The notes beneath the pieces were generated by a model. That model was not told the origin of the DNA. It did not search any database and saw nothing but the letters and a program-made list of their open reading frames with translations. From the NCBI GenBank assembly GCA_046710535.1, contig JBKEHH010000015.1, positions 1-64,000 of the forward strand: a stretch of 64,000 nucleotides of DNA, in the 5' to 3' direction. The stretch is from CAWVSB01 sp046710535 (GTDB lineage: Bacteria; Pseudomonadota; Gammaproteobacteria; Pseudomonadales; CAWVSB01). Each line of letters begins with the position of its first letter. Position 1 is the first letter of the stretch. Below, in pieces: positions 26,830 through 35,981 of the stretch. A program made the translations under genes and the position numbers.

Positions 26830-27771
26830 TTAACGCTTGGCAGTAGCGATAATTTTACTTATCCCAGAAGCTATCAATAAAACGATTCCGCCTGCGGCAA
26901 TACCAACTAGTCCATCAAATAACATTGGCGTAACCGCCCCAGAGAGCGAGTTCAGCAGCGGTGTTAACAGCTCGACCATCGAAGTTGATTGATGATGCAG
27001 CCAAGCAAAACTATGGGTCAATATTCCACCGCCCACCAAAAACATGGCTATAGTGCCAACGATAGAAAGCAGCTTCATCAGATTAGGCGCAAAGATCAGT
27101 AAAGAGCGGCCCATTAGGCGCTGTGTTGCCTTGTAAGAGCCTGACGCCGATTTTCTCAGCAGATATAAGCCGAGGTCATCAAGCTTAACTATGGCCGCTA
27201 CCAGCCCATAAACCCCAACTGTAATTAGTACCGCTAAAGATGAAACTACCATCACCTGCATGGCAAAGGATGCGTCTTGAACAGTGCCTAAAACAATAAC
27301 GACAATTTCTGCTGATAAAATAAAGTCGGTGCGAATGGCCCCTTTGATTTTTGTTTTTTCTAGCGCCACAAGATCTACATCGGGTTGCGCCAAGGCTTGT
27401 AGCCTTCGTTGATGCTGTTGATCTAATTCGTCTTTGCTATGAAGAAATTTATGAGCTATTTTTTCAAAGCCCTCATAGCATAAAAATAAGCCGCCAATAA
27501 CCAGCAGTACAGTGATAAGCGGAGGCGCGAAAGCGCTGATTGCCGGGGCGCTAGGAACTAATATTAGTTTGTTTAAAAACGAGCCTTTAGCTACGGCCCA
27601 CACAACGGGTAGCTCGCGGTCTGCTTTGACGCCAGAAACTTGCTCAGCGTTTAATGCTAGGTCATCACCCAATACCCCAGCGGTTTTTTTAGCAGCAACT
27701 TTTGACAAAATAGCCACGTCGTCTAATACCGTGGCAATGTCATCAAGTAACGCTAGTAGACTGGTAGCCAT
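26830..27771 (-). CDS. DUF808 (YedI-like) inner-membrane protein, 313 aa
   Basis: The N-terminus (MATSLLALLDDIATVLDDVA, then KKTAGVLGDDLALNAEQVSG) is the recognisable start of the DUF808/YedI family. Several transmembrane helices follow (around PPLITVLLVIGGLFLCYEGF, SAEIVVIVLGTV, VVSSLAVLITVGVYGLVAAI, LLSIVGTIAMFLVGGGIL and the C-terminus). The length matches the family. Its function is unknown. An AAGGA site precedes ATG 27771. It lies downstream of pckA but is separated by that gene's terminator. Confidence 0.85.
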   Translation of the reverse strand: MATSLLALLDDIATVLDDVAILSKVAAKKTAGVLGDDLALNAEQVSGVKADRELPVVWAVAKGSFLNKLILVPSAPAISAFAPPLITVLLVIGGLFLCYEGFEKIAHKFLHSKDELDQQHQRRLQALAQPDVDLVALEKTKIKGAIRTDFILSAEIVVIVLGTVQDASFAMQVMVVSSLAVLITVGVYGLVAAIVKLDDLGLYLLRKSASGSYKATQRLMGRSLLIFAPNLMKLLSIVGTIAMFLVGGGILTHSFAWLHHQSTSMVELLTPLLNSLSGAVTPMLFDGLVGIAAGGIVLLIASGISKIIATAKR

Positions 27772-27856
27772 TTATTTCATCCTTAAATAAAAGTGCTAGT
27801 GCGTTTAACTTTATTATAGTTTTTGATTTAAACAAAATGCTAACAGTAAGCCAATA

Positions 27857-27884
27857 AAAAAGGCTTCCTACTGGAAGCCTTTTT
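27857..27884 (-). terminator. intrinsic terminator of pckA
   Basis: AAAAAGGCTTCC and GGAAGCCTTTTT form a 12-bp stem with a TACT loop, giving a U-run in the pckA transcript 20-45 nt beyond its stop codon. It also has a T-run in the other direction. Confidence 0.88.
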
Positions 27885-27902
27885 AATATTGCTTAGATGA
27901 TG

Positions 27903-29456
27903 TTAGCCTTTCGGTCCAGCAGCAATAATGTCTGCAGAGATATCAAATTTCTTGATGTTCTCTTGGAACATAGTTGCCAGCTTAGAAGCTTGCTCATCGT
28001 AAGCAGCTTTATCGCTCCAAGCTTCGCGTGGGTTGATGTATTGCTGGTCAACGCCTTCAATTGCGGTTGGAATTTCTAGATTAAGGATATCCAAGCGCTC
28101 AGTTTTTGCAGTGGCTAGGCTACCGTTTTGCGCAGCAGTTACTACCGCACGCGTTACCGGAATTGGGAAGCGAGAACCGTTGTCACCGCTGCCGCCAGTC
28201 CAACCAGTATTGATTAGATATACTTTACTATCGAATTCTTCAATGCGCTTCATTAGTAGCTCGGCGTAATCGCCAGCCGGGCGAGGCATGAAAGGAGCAC
28301 CAAAACAGGCTGAGAAAGTTGGGTGAACACCCGCTTCTGCGCCCATTTCAGTAGAGCCTACACGTGCGGTATAGCCCGACAAGAAGTGAAATGCTGCTGC
28401 TTCTTTAGACAAAATAGAAACTGGAGGAAGAACGCCAGACACGTCACAAGTTAAGAAGATAACAGTTTTAGGTTCGCCCGCCGCGTTTTCAAATACGCGT
28501 TTTTCAACATGCTCTAGTGGGTAGCAGCAACGGCCGTTTTCACTAAGGTTTGTATTATAGTAGTCAGCGGTGCGCGTTTCTTCATCAACAGTTACGTTTT
28601 CAACAATCGCGCCGAAACGAATTGCGTCCCAAATAATAGGCTCATTCTTTTGGCTTAAATCAATTGTTTTTGCGTAACAACCGCCTTCAATATTGAATAC
28701 AGCGCCTTTGCCCCAGCCGTGCTCGTCGTCACCAATTAGGTAGCAAGATGGGTCGGCAGATAAAGTCGTTTTGCCCGTGCCAGACAAACCAAAGAACAAG
28801 GTGGTGTTACCTTCTTCGTCAACGTTAGCCGAGCAATGCATAGGCATAACGTCTTTTTCTGGTAGTAAAAAGTTTTGTACTGAGAACATGGCTTTTTTCA
28901 TTTCACCGGCATAACGCATGCCCGCTAATAATACTTTGCGTTGAGCAAAGTTAACCAAGACAACACCGTCAGAATTAGTGCCGTCACGCTCTGGCACACA
29001 TTCAAAGTTAGCGGCATTTATAATGGTCCACTCTTTTTTGGCTTTAGGGTTGTAACGCTCACAGCGTACAAACATATTTAGGGCAAACAAATTTTGCCAC
29101 GCAGTTTCAGTGTTTACTTGTACTGGGATGTAATACTCGTCATGGGCGCCAACATGTAACTCTTGGCGGAAATGATCGCGACCAGCTAGGTATTCTTCAA
29201 CACGCTCCCACAAAGCGTCAAATTTGTCTGCCTCGAAAGGACGGTTAACGCCGCCCCATTCGATAGCATCTTCAGTGCTAGCTTCTTTAACCACAAAACG
29301 GTCAGCAGGTGAGCGGCCAGTGCGTTTGCCAGTAGTAACTAGCAATGCGCCGTTGTCAGTTAAGCGGCCTTCGCCTCTAGCTAAAGCCATTTCAATTAAT
29401 TGGGTATGGCTAAGACCAGAATGGATAGTTGCTGTGTCATCTGTATTAGTGCTCAT
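27903..29456 (-). CDS. pckA: phosphoenolpyruvate carboxykinase (ATP), 517 aa
   Basis: PckA turns oxaloacetate and ATP into phosphoenolpyruvate, the committing step of gluconeogenesis from organic acids. The kinase P-loop FFGLSGTGKTTLSADP, the adjacent DDEHGWG metal-binding region and the substrate-binding TGKRTGRSPADRF are present. The Arg/Phe adenine-site region and C-terminal YINTGWTGGS also fit. The length is close to the usual 520-540. AGGAC precedes the ATG. It belongs to the conserved pckA-hslO-hslR-yrfG block, ends at a strong terminator and lies 185 bp downstream of hslO. Confidence 0.95.
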   Translation of the reverse strand: MSTNTDDTATIHSGLSHTQLIEMALARGEGRLTDNGALLVTTGKRTGRSPADRFVVKEASTEDAIEWGGVNRPFEADKFDALWERVEEYLAGRDHFRQELHVGAHDEYYIPVQVNTETAWQNLFALNMFVRCERYNPKAKKEWTIINAANFECVPERDGTNSDGVVLVNFAQRKVLLAGMRYAGEMKKAMFSVQNFLLPEKDVMPMHCSANVDEEGNTTLFFGLSGTGKTTLSADPSCYLIGDDEHGWGKGAVFNIEGGCYAKTIDLSQKNEPIIWDAIRFGAIVENVTVDEETRTADYYNTNLSENGRCCYPLEHVEKRVFENAAGEPKTVIFLTCDVSGVLPPVSILSKEAAAFHFLSGYTARVGSTEMGAEAGVHPTFSACFGAPFMPRPAGDYAELLMKRIEEFDSKVYLINTGWTGGSGDNGSRFPIPVTRAVVTAAQNGSLATAKTERLDILNLEIPTAIEGVDQQYINPREAWSDKAAYDEQASKLATMFQENIKKFDISADIIAAGPKG

Positions 29457-29640
29457 GTACGCTGTCCTGTGGGGTTATGCATGGCCTGGGGGCTAGTAAT
29501 ATCCAGCTTTGGGGCAGTATTAATAAGCAGGCTCCAAAAAAGGGCGGCAATTATGGCAAATTTTGAGGAGAATGCGAACCGAATTGCTTATTTAATAAGC
29601 TAGATTCTGCTTATATTCGATATTTAGCAAGACTTGGTCA

Positions 29641-30507
29641 TTAGTGCAGCGACTTGTCGCCCTTGGTGTTGAACAAATTGTCGATATCAGCAGCCAAAAA
29701 CGGGTAATTGCTATTACAGAACTCGCAATTCATTTCAATTTTGCCGTCTTCTTCAATAATGGATCGAACCTCGGTCTCGCCAATGCTGATAAGTGCTGTA
29801 GCTACGCGCTCACTCGAGCAATGGCAGTCGAATTTGACCGCATCAGACTCAAGCATACGCACACCTTCTTCATGGAACAGGCGATATAACAAGGTTTCGG
29901 CATCCAAATTGAGCAGTTCGTCGTCAGATATGGTGGCCACCAGTTGCTTGGCTGTAAGCCAGCGATCCTCACGCATGGCAGTGTCTATACCGGCAGAAGG
30001 GGGCAATGCTTGCAGTAGTAAACCCGCCGCTTTGGCGCCATTGCTGGCCAGGATCAAAATTGTGTCTAGTTGTTCAGATTGAATAAAGTAATATTCCACC
30101 GCTGACGCTAAGGTGTCGCCAGTTAAGGCCACTAAACCTTGGTAGCGCTTGCCTTCTAATGGGTCGATGGTGATTGCGAGGGTGCCGCCACCTAATAGTT
30201 GGTCAAAATCGCTGCTGGTAGCGGTCTCGGCTTGGCGGGCGATAGCGCGAATCGAGCGGTTAGAGTTATATTCCGCCATTATCACTGGTATTTGGCCTTC
30301 GCTGCGGGCCTGTAAAATAAGTGAACCGTCAAATTTGATGGTTGAGCCAAGTAAAGCACTGGCGGCCATGAATTGGCCAATCATGTTCGCCACTGCTGGT
30401 GGATAGTGATGAATCTCCAAAACTTCTTTAAGACTGGCGTCGAGCTGAATGATTTCACCGCGAATATCGGTGTTATCAAATAAAAAACGATGAGAGAGGT
30501 CGGTCAT
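29641..30507 (-). CDS. hslO: Hsp33 redox-regulated chaperonin
   Basis: Hsp33 is a holdase that becomes active when oxidation releases zinc from four C-terminal cysteines. These are visible as FDCHCSSERV and CEFCNSNY. The N-terminal domain begins MTDLSHRFLFDNTDIRGEII, as in homologues. An in-frame TTG four codons upstream is less likely than the ATG at 30507. The protein is 288 aa, a normal length. It sits between hslR and pckA, as in many gammaproteobacteria. Confidence 0.93.
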   Translation of the reverse strand: MTDLSHRFLFDNTDIRGEIIQLDASLKEVLEIHHYPPAVANMIGQFMAASALLGSTIKFDGSLILQARSEGQIPVIMAEYNSNRSIRAIARQAETATSSDFDQLLGGGTLAITIDPLEGKRYQGLVALTGDTLASAVEYYFIQSEQLDTILILASNGAKAAGLLLQALPPSAGIDTAMREDRWLTAKQLVATISDDELLNLDAETLLYRLFHEEGVRMLESDAVKFDCHCSSERVATALISIGETEVRSIIEEDGKIEMNCEFCNSNYPFLAADIDNLFNTKGDKSLH

Positions 30508-30573
30508 AGCAATGCTCAATAGTCGTGCTTAAAAGTTAGTGTGGTGGTGTTGGCGCGAGATTATACCGTAGGT

Positions 30574-30975
30574 TTATTGGTCGTTGTTGGCGTTAATAAA
30601 ACGATGAATTTGGCGCCGGTCTTTTTTGCTGGGCTTGCCCTGGGTGCCAACTAAAGCACCACCTGCGGCCTTTCTTTCATCAGCGTTTTGTTCACGTTTG
30701 GCAATGCTGTTATCAGTTTCTTTATATAATAGCGCCGCTTCTGGCGCGCCACGGCGTTGGTCAGATAAGGCAACTACTTCAACCGTTTTTTCATCCCAGC
30801 CTGCACGAATAGATATCATTGCACCGATGGCGACTTCTTTGCTCACTTTTGATTTAGCGCCGTCATATTGTACTTTGCCCCCATCAATAGCTTGTTTGGC
30901 AAGGCCGCGAGTTTTAAAAAAGCGTGCGGCCCATAGCCATTTGTCGAGGCGGGTCTTTTTGCTTGTCTCACTCAT
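30574..30975 (-). CDS. hslR: Hsp15 ribosome-associated heat-shock protein
   Basis: Hsp15 rescues 50S subunits carrying a nascent chain after heat stress. The S4-like RNA-binding fold is visible as RLDKWLWAARFFKTRGLAKQ, then AIDGGKVQYDGAKSK and VAIGAMISI. The C-terminal tail is strongly basic (GKPSKKDRRQIHRFINANND). The 133-aa length matches. Its start overlaps the end of yrfG by 8 bp, so translation is probably coupled. Confidence 0.93.
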   Translation of the reverse strand: MSETSKKTRLDKWLWAARFFKTRGLAKQAIDGGKVQYDGAKSKVSKEVAIGAMISIRAGWDEKTVEVVALSDQRRGAPEAALLYKETDNSIAKREQNADERKAAGGALVGTQGKPSKKDRRQIHRFINANNDQ

Positions 30976-31654
30976 TAGGCTTGCTTCGTTTAATTAATAT
31001 AGGGCTGGGCATTATTTCATCGAAATGAGTAATGCTCGGGAACAGCAAGTTTTCTCGCAAGGCCTTTTGGCTATCTGGCTGAGTTAGTGTCAGCAAATGT
31101 TCAATCCCAAAATTATCAGCCGAAGTAAGGACGCTTTCGGTGTCGTCAATTAATAAAGTGCGGCTGGGGTCAAATGGGTGGTTAGCATGCAACTGCTGCC
31201 AAAAATCTTGTTGTTCTTTGGCGTGGCCATAATCATGCGAACTAACAACTTCATCAAATAGCGGCAGCAAATTAATTTTTTTCATTTTCATATCGACGCT
31301 ATCGCGTGAAGCATTAGTGACCAGCAGGCTACCTCGATGGCTATTCTTTAGCTGGCCCAAAAACTCCATCACAAACGGCCTAAGAGCTACCTTGTGATCA
31401 ACCTCTCTTTTCAGTGCGATAATATCCAAGTCTAATTGCTGCGACCAATAGTCAGTGCAATACCACTGTAAGCTACCGTGTTCTTTGGTAATGCGGCCGA
31501 CTAATTCAGCGCGGGTTTGTTTTGGGTCGGTGTTATGAATTTCTGCATAGCGTTGGGGTAAATGGTGTAGCCAAAAATAGCTGTCGAAGTGCAAATCTAA
31601 CAAGGTTCCGTCCATGTCGAGTAATACTGTGTCTATTTTGTCCCACGCTACCAT
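30968..31654 (-). CDS. yrfG: HAD-family GMP/IMP nucleotidase (YrfG)
   Basis: A HAD hydrolase that removes the 5'-phosphate of purine nucleotides in its characterised homologue. Motif I is LLDMDGTLLDL, motif II is LLVTNASRD (Thr), motif III Lys is in DYGHAKEQQDFW and motif IV is LLIDDTESVL. The length of 228 aa is normal. It heads the yrfG-hslR-hslO-pckA run and diverges from nudE across an 87-bp gap that should hold both promoters. Confidence 0.92.
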   Translation of the reverse strand: MVAWDKIDTVLLDMDGTLLDLHFDSYFWLHHLPQRYAEIHNTDPKQTRAELVGRITKEHGSLQWYCTDYWSQQLDLDIIALKREVDHKVALRPFVMEFLGQLKNSHRGSLLVTNASRDSVDMKMKKINLLPLFDEVVSSHDYGHAKEQQDFWQQLHANHPFDPSRTLLIDDTESVLTSADNFGIEHLLTLTQPDSQKALRENLLFPSITHFDEIMPSPILIKRSKPNE

Positions 31655-31741
31655 GTTGCTCTTACGCCATGTTTGTTCAGAGGGTATAGTTTACTCCAAC
31701 TAATGGCCGTTGGCTGAAAATGTTAATTAATGGAGGAATAA

Positions 31742-32311
31742 TTGAGTAAAGATAGGCCCCCCAAGACCGACAACTTACCTAAAATAGTCGCTAGCCAATG
31801 GCTTAGTCATACCAAGCTATTTCATGTGGAAGAGCTACAGTTAGAATTTAGTAACGGGGTAGAAAGAATTTACGAACGTTTAAATCCTGGGTTCCATCAA
31901 GCGGTGATGGTGGTGCCGGTGTTAGACCAACATACTTTAGTGATGGTGCGTGAATATGGCGCCGGGCTGGGTGAATATTATTGGTCATTTCCCAAGGGGG
32001 CGATTGATAAAGGCGAGATGCCAGAGCAAGCCGCCGGTCGCGAGCTGAAGGAAGAGGCGGGTTATGGCGTGAGCGATTTGCAGCCCTTACTGAAGCTTGC
32101 GTTGTCACCGTCATATATGGGCAACCAAATGAATGTTTTACTGGGGCAGGATTTATACCCAGCCAGCTTAGAAGGTGATGAACCTGAGCCAATGGAAGTA
32201 AAACTTCTTAGCTGGGCAGAGGTAGAAGCAATGATCGCTAGCGGTGAAATTTATGAAGCTTATGCAGTGGCCGCTTTTTACCGGGCTAAAGCCGTGCTGG
32301 GTGTAACTTAA
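31742..32311 (+). CDS. nudE: ADP-sugar/ADP compounds Nudix hydrolase (NudE)
   Basis: NudE hydrolyses ADP-ribose, NADH, Ap3A and related ADP compounds. The Nudix box is visible as GAIDKGEMPEQAAGRELKEE followed by AG. The leading segment (SQWLSHTKLFHVEELQLEFS) fits NudE. Translation starts at TTG 31742, with GGAGGA close upstream. It is followed by cysQ after 16 bp, so the two likely share a transcript. The position next to yrfG is conserved in gammaproteobacteria; here mrcA and igaA, which often lie between them, are absent. Confidence 0.93.
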   Translation: MSKDRPPKTDNLPKIVASQWLSHTKLFHVEELQLEFSNGVERIYERLNPGFHQAVMVVPVLDQHTLVMVREYGAGLGEYYWSFPKGAIDKGEMPEQAAGRELKEEAGYGVSDLQPLLKLALSPSYMGNQMNVLLGQDLYPASLEGDEPEPMEVKLLSWAEVEAMIASGEIYEAYAVAAFYRAKAVLGVT

Positions 32312-32327
32312 TGTTGGGAATTAGCGA

Positions 32328-33110
32328 ATGACGACAGATTGGTCGCCAATGCTACTAAGCTTATGTCGGCAAGTTGGCAGTGACATGATGCTGACTTATG
32401 AGCAGCATTTAAAAAATCCAATGGAGTTTGAACGTAAAGAAAATAACACGCCGTTAACCGCAGCAGACACCAGTGCCCATAATGCCTTGGTGGCCGGTTT
32501 AAATAATATCGATTCAAGCATCCCAATTATTTCTGAAGAGTCGAGTGAGGCTGAGCTTAGCTTGTGTAAAACATGGAATCGATTTTGGTTGATTGACCCG
32601 CTAGACGGCACCAAAGAATTTATCGACGGCACTGGCGAGTTTTGTATTTGTATTGCCTTAGTTGAAAACGCTAAACCAGTGTTTGGTTTTATTTATGCCC
32701 CGGTAACAAAAGTTGCTTGGTGGGGTGGGCTAGAAGTTGCGGCAACAAAGTATAGCGACAATGTTGGCGAGACAATAAGTTGTGATAGCGCGCCGTCAAA
32801 TTTAGTGGCTAGTTGGCGTGGTCATTACCGTAAAGATGTCTCTGCGCTAGTAGCCGAGATGAGTTTTACAACGGTGAGTATGGGCAGTGCGTTAAAATTC
32901 TGCCTGATAGCCGAAGGCAAAGCACAGATCTACCCAAGTCTTGGGCCTACTAGCGAATGGGATAGTGCTGGCGGGCAAGCAATAGTAGAAGCCGCTGGTG
33001 GAGTTGTTGTTGGTGTAGACGGTAAGCCGTTGACTTACAATCAGCGGGATAGTTTTGCTAACCCGCCGTTTTATGCGCTGGCTGATATTGCCTTATTGCC
33101 GGCGCAGTAG
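32328..33110 (+). CDS. cysQ: 3'(2'),5'-bisphosphate nucleotidase
   Basis: CysQ removes the 3'-phosphate from PAP, the by-product of PAPS use in sulphate assimilation and sulphotransfer. The Li+-sensitive phosphatase motifs are present: metal ligands in PIISEESSE, DPLDGTKEFIDGTGEF and the C-terminal PTSEWDSAGGQAIVEAAGG. The length of 260 aa is typical. It lies 16 bp after nudE. In this genome PAP disposal may also serve the sulfotransferase-domain protein at 49791-52091. Confidence 0.92.
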   Translation: MTTDWSPMLLSLCRQVGSDMMLTYEQHLKNPMEFERKENNTPLTAADTSAHNALVAGLNNIDSSIPIISEESSEAELSLCKTWNRFWLIDPLDGTKEFIDGTGEFCICIALVENAKPVFGFIYAPVTKVAWWGGLEVAATKYSDNVGETISCDSAPSNLVASWRGHYRKDVSALVAEMSFTTVSMGSALKFCLIAEGKAQIYPSLGPTSEWDSAGGQAIVEAAGGVVVGVDGKPLTYNQRDSFANPPFYALADIALLPAQ

Positions 33111-33113
33111 TCG

Positions 33114-34676
33114 CTAGCCTAATTCGTCTGTAGCAATACGGTAACGAGGGTCTTCGTTAATATTTACTTCAACATAACGCATACCATTTTTCAAAAGCTG
33201 CCAGCACTCTGGGCTTAAATGGCGCAGGTGCAATTTCTTGCCGGCTTTTTCATATTTAGTGGTTAAGTTATCTAGTGCATCAACACCAGATGAATCCCAG
33301 ACTCGCGAATCTTTAAAGTCGATAACCACATCTTCAGGGTCATTTTCTGGATCAAATAAGTCTTTGAAGCCAGTAATAGAACCAAAGAATATTGGGCCGT
33401 CTAGGTCGTAAACTTTCCAGCCTTCGTCATCAATATGAGTTTTAACAGAAACCTGCTTAGCGTGTTTCCAAGCAAATACTAGGGCGCTAACTAACACCCC
33501 GACAATTACTGCTATGGCCAAATCTGCCATTACGGTTACCGCTGATACTAAAATCATCACAAAGGCGTCGCTAGAATTCATGCCACGGAAAATTCTGTAC
33601 GATGCCCATTCAAAAGTGCCCAGTACTACCATAAACATAACGCCAACTAGAGCCGCTAGTGGAATCATTTCGATGTATGAGGCAAAGAATAAAATACAGC
33701 CTAGCAATACCAATGCAGCGGTAATGCCTGAAAGACGACCACGGCCGCCAGAGTTAATGTTGATCATGCTTTGACCGATCATTGCGCAACCGCCCATGCC
33801 GCCAAAGAAGCCATTAACTGTGTTGCCGATGCCTTGGCCTACACACTCGCGGTTACCTTTACCACGGGTGTTGGTTACATCGTCAATCAAGCTCATGGTT
33901 AATAGCGATTCGATCAAGCCAACTAAGCACAAAATAACTGAGTAAGGCAGAATGATTTTTAGTGTTTCTAAAGTAAACGGCACCATTGGAATGGCAAAGC
34001 TAGGAAGCTCGCCTGCTAGGCTGGCAGTAGCGCGTTGTGCTTCAGGCAGCATGTCGCGGACAAAGTCGATAACGGTACGTGACTCTAAATCTAGGCCTTG
34101 CACTGCCAAGGTAACGCCAACAATTGCCACTAATGAGGCTGGTATTGCGGTGGTTAATTTAGGTAAAAATTGGATAATCAGCATGGTGATGCCAACTAGG
34201 CCAAGCATTAAATAAAGCGATTGGCCGCTCATCCAAGACATTGCACCGGCTGCGTCGCGATATTGAAACTGACCAAGTTGAGCCAAGAAAATAACGATCG
34301 CTAAGCCGTTAACAAAACCGATCATTACTGGATAGGGCACTAAGCGAATAAATTTACCCAATTTAAAGACGCCAGCCAGTATTTGTAATATTCCAGCCAA
34401 CACAACCGCGGCAAATAGGAAATCAACACCGTATTGGGCAACCAGTGCCACAATAACAACGGCCATAGCGCCAGTAGCACCTGAAATCATGCCTGGGCGA
34501 CCACCAAAAATAGCGGCTAATATGCCCATCATAAAAGCTGCATGTAGACCAACCATTGGCTCAACGCCGGCAACAAAGGCAAAGGCCACTGCCTCTGGCA
34601 CCAAAGCGAGTGCGACTGTCATTCCAGACAATATGTCGTTTTTGGCATTGGGTTGTATTTTGTTGATTAACGTAAA
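33114..34676 (-). CDS. SulP-family anion transporter with STAS domain
   Basis: An SLC26/SulP permease for an anion such as sulphate, bicarbonate or a dicarboxylate. Many hydrophobic helices start at DILSGMTVALALVPEAVAFA. The family loop GQGIGNTVNGFFGGMGGCAM is conserved. A C-terminal STAS domain (PEDVVIDFKDSRVWDSSGVD) is present. The ATG at 34676 (MFTLINKIQPNAKND) matches the family start; the frame stays open 42 bp upstream but adds nothing typical. It converges on cysQ with a 3-bp gap. The transported ion is not set by the sequence. Confidence 0.9.
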   Translation of the reverse strand, partial: FTLINKIQPNAKNDILSGMTVALALVPEAVAFAFVAGVEPMVGLHAAFMMGILAAIFGGRPGMISGATGAMAVVIVALVAQYGVDFLFAAVVLAGILQILAGVFKLGKFIRLVPYPVMIGFVNGLAIVIFLAQLGQFQYRDAAGAMSWMSGQSLYLMLGLVGITMLIIQFLPKLTTAIPASLVAIVGVTLAVQGLDLESRTVIDFVRDMLPEAQRATASLAGELPSFAIPMVPFTLETLKIILPYSVILCLVGLIESLLTMSLIDDVTNTRGKGNRECVGQGIGNTVNGFFGGMGGCAMIGQSMININSGGRGRLSGITAALVLLGCILFFASYIEMIPLAALVGVMFMVVLGTFEWASYRIFRGMNSSDAFVMILVSAVTVMADLAIAVIVGVLVSALVFAWKHAKQVSVKTHIDDEGWKVYDLDGPIFFGSITGFKDLFDPENDPEDVVIDFKDSRVWDSSGVDALDNLTTKYEKAGKKLHLRHLSPECWQLLKNGMRYVEVNINEDPRYRIATDELG

Positions 34677-34845
34677 CATGGTGTAAATCTCTAGGGTCTT
34701 CGAGCGTATTGCTAACAATGAAGGCAGTTATAGCGTAAAAAAATAGAATATGCCTACTAAGTGGTGCAAGCATTGTCTTTAAGTAAGTGGGGTATAGCTA
34801 TTATCGAGCGGGCGCGATTGTAGCAGGAATTGCCGTAGATTGCGC

Positions 34846-35217
34846 CTACAGCGCCCAGCTGCGGTTTTTGATGTATGAATCTTTAATGCTGATTTTGCCG
34901 TCTTTAAAGGTAAACAAGTCTACCCCTGAAATCTCTATCTGTTGGCCGTCACCGCCAGTGCCGGTAAATAGCCACTGGGAGCAGCCTCTAATGCCTTGGG
35001 CGAAATGTTGGTCTTGCACAAACCGTACATCCGGGATTGATTCCCATACCTCAATAAAGCGAGCTTTTACTTCCTTAAAGCCTTCATGTTTGGTGCCGTA
35101 GTGCTGACTACCGCCGCCCGTCAAGAAAGCGCAGTCATCCGTCATAAACGCCATAATCGCGTCTATGTCGTGGTCGTTCTAGGCGCAGGAGTAGGCTTTT
35201 AGTAATTCAACGCTCAT
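34846..35217 (-). pseudogene. NTF2/SnoaL-like small protein interrupted by an amber codon
   Basis: From ATG 35217 the frame reads MSVELLKAYSCA, then TAG (plus-strand 35179-35181), then NDHDIDAIMAFMTDDCAF and a full NTF2-like fold to the stop at 34846. Homologues have Trp at the stop position (AWNxHDxDAxMxFM), so TGG to TAG explains it. The remainder is collinear with no other lesion. Either the gene has just died, a suppressor reads through, or the base is wrong. An in-frame ATG at 35154 would give a shortened protein lacking helix 1. Confidence 0.75.
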
Positions 35218-35294
35218 GCTGGTCACCTCGGTTTGCTTGCTGGAACAATATCAATAAGCTGGTTATGCTGGCCGGCTATTTTATCGGAGGATTT

Positions 35295-35981
35295 ATGGCA
35301 AGAATTGGTGACAGCCTAAAAGGCAAGCGGGTGTTAATTACCCAGAGCGATGAGTTTATGGGGCCGATATTGTGCAAGGTCTTTGAAGAGCATGGCGCTA
35401 TTGTCATTGCCGACCCACGGCCAATGGCTCAGCCAAATATTGCCGAGCAGGTTATTAATGACGCCGGTGATGTTGATGTATTAATTGCTAACTTATCGGT
35501 GCCGGCGCCGGGCACGCCAGCAGAGCAAGTAACCGATGCAGAATGGCAGACGGTGTTTTCGCATCTTGTTGACCCTATGCCGCGCTTAATGCGCGCTTTA
35601 CTGCCAATGATGAAAGCCAAAGGCGCTGGCAAGGTGGTGTTTATGGGTAGTGCTTCAGCCATGCGCGGTATGAAACGGTTTTCTACTTACAGCGCAGCGC
35701 GGGGTGCGCAGGTATCTTATGTACGAGCGGTAGGCGTAGAGGTTGCTAAAGATAATATTCAAGTCAATTTAATCGCCCAAAACTTTGTCGACAACCCAAC
35801 TTATTTTCCGCCTGAGGTACAACAGCTGGAAGCGTTTCAAACGCGCCTAGCAAGAGAAGTACCTATTGGGCGCCTAGCAACCCCAGAAGAAGATGCATTA
35901 TTTGCCGTATTTCTAGCATCTAGCGAGGTTAACTTTTTCGTTGGCCAAAGTATTGCCTTTGCCGGTGGGTGGGTTAATTGA
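35295..35981 (+). CDS. SDR-family protein with YxxxR in place of YxxxK, 228 aa
   Basis: A short-chain dehydrogenase/reductase fold: first strand KRVLITQSDEFMGPILCKVF, NAD-side VDVLIANLSVPAP (in place of NNAG), active-site Ser in FMGSASAMRG and Tyr in YSAARGAQVSYV. The lysine of the classical YxxxK is Arg. The cofactor loop also lacks the usual TGxxxGxG (TQSDEFMG), so this belongs to a divergent SDR group that may have altered catalysis. GGAGG precedes ATG 35295. It overlaps the next gene by one base and likely begins a three-gene operon. Confidence 0.8.
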   Translation: MARIGDSLKGKRVLITQSDEFMGPILCKVFEEHGAIVIADPRPMAQPNIAEQVINDAGDVDVLIANLSVPAPGTPAEQVTDAEWQTVFSHLVDPMPRLMRALLPMMKAKGAGKVVFMGSASAMRGMKRFSTYSAARGAQVSYVRAVGVEVAKDNIQVNLIAQNFVDNPTYFPPEVQQLEAFQTRLAREVPIGRLATPEEDALFAVFLASSEVNFFVGQSIAFAGGWVN

